Assembly: GCA_000934455.1 (NCBI GenBank)
Contig: KN883836.1
Location: forward strand, 179,173 to 243,172
DNA: 64,000 nt
Direction of reading: 5' to 3'
Origin: Apostichopus parvimensis
Taxonomy: Eukaryota; Echinodermata; Holothuroidea; Aspidochirotida; Stichopodidae
The notes beneath the pieces are model-generated. The model had not been told where the DNA came from. It searched no databases and worked only from the letters and a program-made list of their open reading frames with translations. Positions 49,601 to 61,600 of the stretch are shown piece after piece (within the stretch, counting starts at the first letter, position 1; each line of letters opens with the position of its first letter). The position numbers and the translations under genes were made by a program.

Positions 49601-52600
49601 AAACATCAATTTAATATAAAAACTAAAGCACCAAACAACATTTGAGAATCAATTCTAGGAAACGGGAATATATAAGAATATAAGTCTATAACAAACTTTT
49701 ACAAAATGAGGAATAAACGTCTATCAAATATCTAGTAATCCCAGTAATCTTTTGTTGCCTTTATATCTGCGGAAATTGTTCGTTAATTGAGAGCAGAGAA
49801 AGTAATGACTACCATCTTTACCATAATCGAATTGAAACGAAAGTACTAAATGCTAGGTAATTCTGTCTTTTTACGTGTTTGCTTTTATGTTCGGGAGGAT
49901 TAACATTATCGAAATTTAAAGCGTAATGAATGAATGTCATTCGGTCTCCTATTTTCATTGGACCGTAATGTTTTTTCAGGAACCGATCCATTAGTCAAGC
50001 CAACTAAATTGATTATAATCTCTTTCAAACAATTTTTACAATTCTCCGATATTTTCTACACCGTTGTAAGTTCCATATTAACATTTTACAATAGGACAAT
50101 GCATGGCGATTGGTTCGCACAGAAAGAGTCTCACCCCGCTGTCTTTGTCCCATATAACATACATTTTTGCGAAAACGAACAAGTATACGCGTAGGCCGGT
50201 TAATGTTTGATTTTGGTTAATGTGTTGTTTTATTTTTTACTTGGTGGTTTCATTTCCAGGAGTTTGTGTAATTCATACTACATTATTCTCGCAAGATGGA
50301 TATCCAAATATGGCACATGGTTATACACACATTGCTTACCCGTCTTTTCTGATCCAGACAAAGCATATGACGTCATCTAATGAGAAACAGAATATATTCC
50401 AGGAATCATATCATGGAAAATCTTTAAATCAACTGTTAATTATGTATTTAGCGGGGCAGCCCTTCAAATTGTTATTTGACGAAGAAATGCATGACATCAT
50501 TTTTGCGCAAGCAAATCCAATGATTTGAATAAGGAGTGAGCAATATCGAGAGAGGTATTACATAAATTGATATAAATTATACTTTTAAGTGCTAAATTAT
50601 GTACATTCACTTTCAGCCTTAGCATGTAGTTAACTATTAAAGTGCATCATTTAATCTGTGGGATCGCTAAGCTCAGGTTGCAGGATTCATATCGAAATTC
50701 TTCAAAGTTATTAACGAAATGTTGAAACATGCAAAAATCTTCCTCCCGTACATTGATGATTATCTTAATACATTGTTTGATGGACACACAAAACAAGTTT
50801 ACTTCTCTTTGTTAGCGATACAACTAACTCCCGCTCTCATCAGCAAGGTACACTTGAACTCCAATTTCGCTCAAGCTAGGAGGACAATGCCGAACTGAAT
50901 GTGACACGACTCAACGCAACCTTCGTTAACGTGGACAGTCGGGAAGTGTGTATGGGCTTAAGGTTACACCTTGTTAATAATTAACCATATCCATGAAATG
51001 GTAGAATAAATACTGTTGACCAAAGAAATTCTATTCTATTATATACATATTAATGTCGTTAAAGAATTGCAACATCAAGATCATTATGAAATTTAGTTGG
51101 ATCAATTGTGAGACTAGTCCAACTTCAAATGTTAAAGAAAATGCAACATTCACCAATATCTATCTAGTCATCTATCATTTAATAGTGCAGCAGACTGTGC
51201 TGCTGCATCTTCTGTCTTATAATAACCGTTTAAGGAACCAAGCTTCTTTATTGAAATGTCAGTATCGAAGACGACATCAATCTCTAAATCACTTGGATCG
51301 GGGATTGTGCTAGCTTTATAAGAATAGTGGTAATGTATTTATCTTGTCCTTGTCACCTCTTTATGGTTACATGAATATACTCTGGTATCAAAACCTTGTT
51401 TACAAGCCGATGTTTTGTTTTGTAAATAATTATCATTATTATTTTCATTGAAGGTTTCATGCCGATATATCTTTGCTATCTTTCAGATAATTTTTTCAAA
51501 GAGCATTCTTAATATATTAGACGTCAATTTCTTTATCAGCTGTTGTGTGTTTATATTGTGTGTATTTCAGCGGGATACGCGGTCATTTGTTAGTAGTATA
51601 GATCAGTCCAAGTCAAATTGACATTAGTCAATGACAAATTTAAGTAACTAATATGTATCCTAAGATGCTTTTTTCGGGGATGACAAAATAAAATAAACCT
51701 TACTAAGTGAGAAAGTTTTCGACGTAACAGCAACAAATCAATTTGGAACTATCAATATAGTCTAGAAATACGATATTGTATTTCACTGTCGCATCACCAA
51801 ATAATCGTTGGTATGAATGTATAACTACTTCACCATCATTATGAAAGACAGTTGGAGGAACTGTGGGACTCGTCAATATATTCCATTAAAAAAAATTAAC
51901 ATCTATAGAGGTTTTGCAAACGTAGAAGAAGAGGAATGCCCATGAATTGGTAGATTCGATCGTTACGGTACCAATGTAAAGACAACCCTGTGATATTGGT
52001 TTGTTAATGTATCCTCTAGACAAATTTCAACACTTTAATCCGTCAATGACCATCTCACCTTTGAAAAGGAAGCTATCTGTATTTCTTTATTGCCTTTCTC
52101 TGTTGATAGTTGTTTACTCAGGTCTTCTTTCTCTTTCTGTAGTATTTCATATGCCTTTTGCAGTTTTTCGCAAGTAGTCGTTGCCTATAATATCAATACG
52201 TATATCCGAAAAATCGCAATAATAAAACTTGAAAGAATTTATGCTCATCTTAATACATAACATACATTCAACCTTTCTTCTTTGCTCTCGAATGTGGCAG
52301 AATACAACATAATATTCTCACAAATAAATTTGGACCAACTGTCCAAGTATTATGAGATTCGTTGATCTAATCTGAGGTAATTCAAAACACGTCAATGCAA
52401 GCCTCATAAATAACCACTTACCGGTTTGTAAAGTAACAATCACCATGATAAGGGATAAGTGCAATGTATTTTTGCTAACCAAAATAGTAATATTATGTAT
52501 TAGTTCTTTATATTCGAATATCAGACTAGCTACAAGCAACACATTTGACCATGTTTCGTCACTGATCATCTCACCTTTGCTAGTGATTTCTTCATTTCGG

Positions 52601-55600
52601 TTTCGTTTATTTCCTCTGCTGCTAATAGCTTGGTCAGGTATTCCTTCTCCTTCTCTAACATGGCGTTTGTCTGTTCGAGTGTCTTTCGAGCGTTCTTTGC
52701 CTGTAATTAGATTTGTTTATGTAAATTTCTATGTTAATTTTTTTTCTTCTTCATATACTTTGAGACATATCTTCAAGACAACAAACTTTTTTTCTAAAAA
52801 AAGCTAGAATGTAATACGGTATCAATCTTTCAATCATTCAGATCGGTGATAGTGCTAGCTCATAGCATAGTAAAGATTTCTTTTTATTTGTCTTGTTCTT
52901 GTCTTCTTTTGTCTTATCGCTGATTTGTCTAATTGTAGTGTCAATACCTCCTTCTTAGGCTCATGTTTGTTCCTTTAATAGTGGTTCCTTCAGTTTGTTG
53001 CCGTTTCTTTCCTCTGCTTTTAATAGCTTGTTCAAGTATCTCTTGTCCTTCTCTATCATCGTTTTTGTCTGTTCGAATGTTTGTGAGCGTTCTCTGCCTG
53101 TAAATAGGTTGGTTTATGTAAATCGCGATTTTAAAATATATTCTTTTTTCTTTCTTATATAATTTGATATCTTCAAGACATCAATTTTTTTTCTCTTTTG
53201 AAATGCCAGAATGAAATACGGCATCAATCTTTAATTAATTCAGATCGATGATAGAGCTATCTCTGAGCATTTTGATAGTTTGTTTGTATTTTTCCTGTTC
53301 TTACCTCCTTATACTTTGTCTTATCGTTAAACTATTGTACTTAGTATCAATAACTTATTTTGGGCGCATCTTTGTTCTTTTAATTATGATCATTGTCATC
53401 GTTATTGAGCATCATGACAAAAAGGAACTCTTCGGTTTACAGAATGTCCGTCTATAGGAGCATGAAATGTCTGAAATTCCGTCCGATTCAATTATCATCA
53501 TCAATCACATGTATTAATCTTTCTTCTAACACTTACCATTAGGGAAGACGTTTCCAATTTCTTAGTTGTCTTCTCCTCTACCAGCAATCTTTCTTTCAGT
53601 TCCGTCACTTCGTCCTCCAGTTTCATGTTCCTTTCTTCCACTTTCTTCAAATTTGTCGCAACCTTCGAATAACAGTATTCATAGTTATCTCCAATGTTTT
53701 GCTATTATTCGGTGATCAGATTATTCCGGACTGTTCGATTGAAACTGAGGTGTTTATAACTTTATTTCAAAATTTAATTTACTTCAGTTTTACTTTTGTG
53801 ACACCCGGAATAAATTGCAACGTTTTCTTTTCGCAACGTTTACCTATTTAGCACACATTACTAAATAACTTTACTTAATTGTGTCATCTCGTCTACTTGT
53901 TTAAATAACTGAAATAGTTCAGCAACTTTATCATTTTTATGACGTTTCAAGAGTGCCATTATTATTGTACCCATTTGAATAATTAAGTTGAAATGATCGT
54001 AACTATTTTTATGCTTGCTATCAATCCTTCATGAACTTTTTAACTACCATCGTTTTTCCTTAATGTTATTATCTTCGATTCCTCTTTTTTTATTGTTTAT
54101 CTTTTTCTATTCCTCTAAAGGGGAGCCGCCAGTAAAGATCATCTGTAAGTCGGATCAAATTCAAACTTGGTGGCTAGGTGTCTGATCATGTAAACTTATG
54201 CCTGCGTGATTGATGACGTCATAGATCTAAGGGCAGTTTTAAACAACCTAGTAGTTGGTTTTTAGCGATTGACTGCTCAATTGTGTCATCTCGTATACTG
54301 GCTATAATGGTTTAAATATCAAAATAGCTAAGAAACTGTGCCATTGTGTTACATTTTGAGGATATCGATATTATTTTACACGTTTGAAAATTTCAGTTGA
54401 AATGAGCGTAACTATTTTGTATGCTTGCTATGCATCCTTCATGAACTTCTTAACTACCATGGTGTTGGTTTGAAATATGGTTATGTTGGATTCCTTTCGT
54501 TTGTATTGCTTTATCTTTTTCTGTTGCTGTAAAGGGGAGCCGCCAGTAAACAACATCGAACTTCTTCCGCGATCCGCGACTGTATTAAATTGGTAGGCTG
54601 CTTGTTCCATAATAGTTTGATACAAGTGGAAATAAAGTAAACTGAACTGAATATACAATGGTTGGTTTTGAATCTTTCCGTACCTGAACACTTGTTCTTT
54701 CTGCACGAGTAACTTTGTCTTTTTCTTCATCCAAAATTTCTTTCAATTTCTTCTGTTGACTTTCGAGTTCCGTTTTCATATCCTCTAGGTCTTTTATCTT
54801 TTCGTTTAACTGCAAAATGAGTAATAATAATAATAATAACAAAAATGAGATATTTTATGAAAAAACAGAAAGATTACTAAACGCCACGTGGCAATAACAA
54901 ACGATCCTTCTTGATCAATCTCATTCCTTCTTGATGAGGCACAGATGTTTTGGCATTTAATACACGGTTAAATACTTGCTAACATCCTCTAATATTTTAG
55001 GTCTTCTTAAATCATCATGACAAAGAGGAACTCTTCGGTTTACAGAATGTCCGTCTATAGGAGCATGAAATGTCTGAAATTCCGTCCGATTCAATTATCA
55101 TCATCAATCACATGTATTAATCTTTCTTCTAACACTTACCATTAGGGAAGACGTTTCCAATTTCTTAGTTGTCTTCTCCTCTACCAGCAATCTTTCTTTC
55201 AGTTCCGTCACTTCGTCCTCCAGTTTCATGTTCCTTTCTTCCACTTTCTTCAAATTTGCCACAACCTTCGAATAACAGTATTCATAGTTATCTCCAATGT
55301 TTTGCTATTATTCGGTGATCAGATTATTCCGGACTGTCCGATTAATATTGAGGTTTTTGTAACTTTATTTCATTTCATTAACTTCATTTTCACTTTTGTG
55401 ACACCCGGAATAAAGTGCAACGTTTTCTTTACTTTATTTACTATATTACTTTACTCAATTGTGTCATCTCGTCTACTAGTTAGAATAACTGTAAAATAGT
55501 TCAGCAACTTTATCATTTTTATGACATTTCTAGAATGCCATTATTGTTGTACCAATTTGAATTATTAAGTCGAAATAATCGTAACTATTTTTTATGCTTG

Positions 55601-58600
55601 CTATCCATCCTTTATGAACGTCTTAACTACCATCATTTTACTTAATGTTATTATCTTTGATTCCTCTTATGTTATTGCTTTTTCTATTCCTCTAAAGGGT
55701 AGCCGCCAGTAAATATCATCTGTACGTCGGATTAAATTCAAACTTGGTGGCTAGGTGTCTGATCATGTTAACGTGTGCCTGCGTGATTGATGACTTCATA
55801 TATCTAAGGTCAATTTTCAAACAACCTAATAGTTGGTTTTCGGCGATTGACTTCTCAATTGTGTCATCTCGTCTACTGGCTATAATGATTTAAATAGCTA
55901 AGTAAAAATAGCTAAGTAATTGTGCCATTGTGTTACAGGTTGAGGATATCAATATTATTTTACAATTTTGAAAATTGAAATTGAAATGAGCGTAACTATT
56001 TTTTTATGCTTGCTATCCATCCTTCATGAACTTCTTAACTACCATCTTTCTGTTTTGATATATTACTAATGTCAGAAAAAAGGTTACTTTCTATTTCAAC
56101 ATCTCGAGGTCATTCGATTTCTTTTTCACTTTTAACAAACGTTTTTCTACTTCACATGCTCTATTTTAACATTTAGTACGGTGACTTGCATCTTTACATT
56201 TTCCACTTCTTGCTCGGCATATCATGAGTTTCATAACATCTGTTAAAAACCACAATAAAGGTTGATCAATAGCATTGATAAAAGTAAGTAAAATTTTGTG
56301 TAATGTGAAACTCAATTTAAGATAGTATTGAGTAGAAAAGTCGGAACAAGTAGTGAAAACAGCTAACTGAATATCATTTCCATGATAAACTAGCAATAAA
56401 ATAATTTAATAAAACAGGAAGGTGAAATATTTCATGAATTTTCATTCGGCGATACATGTATTTAGTTTCATGAGCTTAGACTTGGTAATTATTTAAGTTT
56501 GCAGCAGTTTGTATGGACTTTTTGTATGGTTTGGCATTAGTTGAGCCTTAATTTAAATTCGCTTTAACATATTAATTTTTGTACCGGATTTAACAACAGG
56601 AGTTATAGTTAAAATATTTCCGCGCAATATAAAAATGACAGGTTTTAAATAATTAATTGGTATGAATTTCAATAACATATACAACCCTTCCAATACAGTG
56701 TACGTCACAACAACCTTAATACTTGCCTCCTCGGTTGTCTTCCTTTCTGCTTGTAGTTGTTTTGTGAGGCAATCACATTTCTCTTCTTTTTCTTCATTCA
56801 TTCTCCGGAGCTCATCACTTTCAGCCCTAGCCTAGAAAGTAAAATACATTCAAGATATATGGGAATGCAATGTCTAACAATATCACAAGACGCTAATATT
56901 GAACGCTCAGACGATTTATGATAATTTTGCAATAGACATTTTAAAGTGAAAATATGAAGCATCACTTGCCAGCCTGAAAGCACCCATGTCGCTCTCCCCC
57001 CCCCCCCTCTCAGCTCGTATAACTGATAACTCACTGCCATTAAGAAAGATTTGCAAAATGATAATGTGTTATCAAATATTTCTGTGCGCTACGCTATCCT
57101 TATCTGGCAATTAGAAACCACATGCAAACCATCATTAACTTGGCAATATTATCAGAAAATCCAGCAATATATATTTTAAGTTTTCTCTTAATACCCGTTA
57201 AATATTAAAATTATATTCATGGCATACCACGCAACAAAACGCTTTGTAGCTGTCATGATGTTTTTGGGACTCGTTACACTTTTTAGTTCTTTAAAAAACA
57301 TTATAGTGTGATCATCGGTAGCTGAAAAGCATGTTTGCTAAGCATCGGGAACTTTTTTCCTTCAACTGCATCCATTTGGTGCTAGAGTCCAACTTTCGAA
57401 ATACGCCCTATCGTCTTTCCAAATGGAATTACTTTACATCTACGCCTTCTAATATACCATTTAAAGTTAGTATAACAAATACTTTCAGATAATATGTTAC
57501 TTTCTCTATCACAATCTCGAGGTTCTTGTATTTCTTTCTCTCTTTTGACAAACTTTCTTCTTATTCACTATTTCTATTTTTATTAAGACCGGTGGATTGC
57601 ATCTTTACATATTTACGTCCTGCTCGTCTTATCATCAAATATAAAATGCAATGACTATTGCTTATATAATAAAATGATGGAATTGGAGCAGTGTGAATCA
57701 TGTAGGCCAGCATTCAATTGATGTACGTTAATTTATTGTATGTTTCTGGTAATAAGTATTTCAAGCGTTGTTAAGAATGTAATTTTCCAGTTCTTTATGT
57801 ACTGACAAATGACTGTAAGTCTCAAGTAAAAAAAAGACGAATTCCGTTTGGAAAAAGAAATGGCACATGCATATATATACAGCTCATTCTTTCGATTATT
57901 CCATTTCAGACTTTTTGAAAAGAAAGATCATACTCATTTTTACGAGTTTTCATACGTTTACTTTCTCTGATAAAATTAACTTTGCAGTAGTTCGTATCAC
58001 CCACATAACTTGTCTGCCTTTAGTTGGTGTCTATGTAAGTCGTTATACCTAAAAGAATGGCACTCATAAAGAATACCGAGTACTGTTTTTCATTTGTTAC
58101 AGACTAAAACAACAATGAAGGTTGATCAATAGCATTGTCCCTGGAATATTCCACGTCTTCCATATCAAATAATTATATCAAATAACTTACGTCATCAAGT
58201 TTTGCTTTCACATTTGAAAGGTCCTCCTCTTTTCTGGATAAATTTGTTCTGGTATTTTCCAACTCCTCTGTCACATCATCCTTCTCTTTCTTACTTCTGT
58301 CAATATCATGCTTTAACTGATTTAACGATAAATATGGCAGAAATATCATTATATACGACTATGAAGTGGACAAAATTAAAATATAATAAGTAGTAGGATT
58401 AACAGTATCTCTTTATTTACACATCAGAATATCATCAATGACGCGCATTGGGCAAAATACATGTTAACTTCAATACATTTTTATCATCAAATATCTCTTA
58501 ATGACTTTTGATTGCATTTCCATATGACCTGTTTTGTATCTATATAACTTGATTTCATTTGTTTTCTTGTTATAGTTTATCCACGTTGATAAAAGTAAGT

Positions 58601-61600
58601 AACAATTTGCGTCATTTGAAACTAAATATAATATAATATTAAATAGAGAAAGTCGGAAAAGTAGTGAAAGTAGTGAAAGTATCAAATTGAAAATAATATT
58701 AATGGTGACACTAGCAGAAATATTAACAATAAACACGAACGGGGAATTATTCATGAATTGTCACTCGGAGATATCATTAACATTAGTATTGCAGCTTAGA
58801 TATGGTAATATTTTCAGTCTGCAGTAGTTTGCATACAATTATTAGCATGTCATGCAATGATCATAAGGGAACCCTTTCGTGTGTTTTAAAAAAATCAAAA
58901 GTTGCGGGAGCTCTACAAAACGTACATTTCGTCTAATCAGTGTTTGAGCTCAGGATAATGAATTCACAATGGGCAACATCGTGGGAGAGGATGAAGTTCG
59001 AAATGTGTTTTTTTTTCCTTTCAGTATATTTGGCATTTTCGTAGTGAACTAAATGTACGTTTTACTACAAAATCCCATAACGAATATATATTACATGACG
59101 TACACAAAAATACATATTATATCATACATTACAATAATGGTTATCAACTTCAATGAATAAGAAGGATGTTCCACTTCGATCGGTACACATTGCAAATTAC
59201 CATTAAAGTATTTGGGTTGAAATATTCATGCTCAATCAAATGCATATTTGAACTACTAACAAATGTTTGTTTTACCTTTTTCTTCTTGGCGTTAAGGTTG
59301 TCGTCTGTGAAAAAGGAAACAAAAAATCAATGCAAAGCAAATACCCAAGTGACAAAAACAATTGAAGGAGCAATGAGAGTATATCTCAGGCAACCGTGCA
59401 CAACATTAAGTCATTCAGTCATGTAACTTCAAGCCAGTACATAGAGCGAATGTCGTGTCAAATCTTATCGAGATTTAGACTGCTTTAGAGACGAAGATGG
59501 CGATGATTTTGATAACGTCGTTACGCTAATTTTGGAGAAAGAAACCGATAGTGTAAACTCATTAACGAAATATTTACATGGTTGTCCAGTAATTTCACAA
59601 CAGTAATACTTACTTGTTTCGGAAGAATAGTCGTACATTTCTACTAAAGTTCTTAAAGTTTTTCGTTGGATCGAAACATTTTTTGACAATGCTCTTACTG
59701 TCGTTGTATCATGTAATACATCATCGTATAAGTAGCTGAAATCCTTGTCCTTACTACCAGAAACCAGAATCATCTTAAAAGCCCCGCGGTCTGCGACGGT
59801 TTTCTGAAACAGGAGAAATATGCGTGACTTATTGTTCCAAAAAAAGGAAACCGTACAATTCTCTATCATTATAAACAACAGTGACAACAAATGAAGACAT
59901 TGATCCTAAACTTGCATCAAATATGCATACTATGTTATCTTAAAAAATAATATGAAAAATTACGATTACATTAGTCGAATCCATGAATGTTCGAACAGAA
60001 GTATCCTACTTCGCAAGTGTAAAAGAAAACGACATGGTTAAGAAAATGAAAACAAGTTAAATTCAGGGATTCTCAGTCATAGTGGCGTGCACATGACTTT
60101 AAAAGAGGGAGAGGATGGCTGCGCAAAATACAAATTTCAAACGAATAATTTAGGTGGAAGTATGACAGTACTATTTATATGAAAGGTCTCAGAGCTAATC
60201 GAGGATTTATTAAGGACGAAGTGCGGCCACGGACGATTAAGTCGATTTCCATTTAGGTGGTTTAGAAGTGCATATATTTTAGTGTGGTGTGGGCCTCAAA
60301 TTTAGAGGAGTTTCGGAAACCGTAAACACCGCATTTCTTTCTTCTGCATGTATTCGTGGATGAGCACATAGCATACACAAATGCGGGCTCATCAAACCGA
60401 AGGACCAGTTGTAGAAATGTATTGATGAAAAATGAATTGATGGCCTGTATCTTGACATTACCTTTAAAATTTAAAGCGTGATATTCTACACAAGTATATA
60501 CTTACTATATTATAGACAGCTACATCGTTCATTTCAGACGACATTAAGAAGCAGCTTGTGGTAACCCGGATTTTTCCTGGTACGTTCAAGTCAATATCTA
60601 AAAGGTCATAACTGGTTTGTGTTGAGTAAATAATAAGTTTATTATCATTCCATGTTACAAGCAATAAATTGCATTCCTTCCCTTGTGGTGTAAAGACCGC
60701 TAAACCACGTGCTTTAGAACCAGTTGATTTTCTGTTTCTGTAGTCATGTTGCTTTCCTCCTGTTTCCTTGTGTGAAGACACTTGCCCATCATTTGTACAT
60801 ACGTATATGTTCTTAGAATGTACTACAAATTCTACAATGCTGCCACGGTTAGATATTCCCTTTAAGTAAATTGTTGAAGAATCTGTAGGTAATTCTGGTT
60901 TAAAACGCAGTAAGTTTTTGGTTTCGTTAGTTGAAATATATACTGTATTATCCGTAACGCATAAGGCCGATAGTTTTGCACTCAATGACTCGGATCTTTC
61001 AACGGATTTTGATTCACCATCAATAATATGCAACATATTTTCCGTGCAAATCAAATGTTTCAACTTATTTTTAATATGCCCGTACGACAAAAACAGTGGA
61101 GGTTCCTTCTGTTTAGTATTCAAACAGATACAATTACCGCGTTGATATTCATTTCCATCGTAGTCAAAAGTATCAATGCACCATTCCCGGTCATTTTTTA
61201 ACAGTACGGTCACACTTGTTGGTGAGACTACTGCGATATCTACTACCTTCCAGTTTCTCCTTTCATCATCACCTAAGAGATGTTGAATGCTGTAAAAGAA
61301 ATAGTTAGTCGTTTAAATTTCCTCCAATGGTGAGATAAGAGAACGTTCCCTGCTAAAATGAATTTGAAGGAGTTAAACTATTGGTAAAAAATATATATAT
61401 TTACAGAAGTAATCTAAATGTCCATGGTTACTCAATTCTCTTTGAGAAGATCACAACAACCACGAAGCTTTGGTTACACCACCAAACTGATAAATCCGTT
61501 ATTAATTTGTTCAAACATAATAATAACGGATTTATTGTTTAACAGTTCATTCGGCATGGGCGCTGAATGTAGAAATATACACGTTCTCTCAGCCACACAC

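Noticed and set aside
49934-50528. Two plus-strand open frames of 86 and 102 codons
   Set aside because: No recognised domain; they overlap exon 12 of the minus-strand gene and lack splice context.
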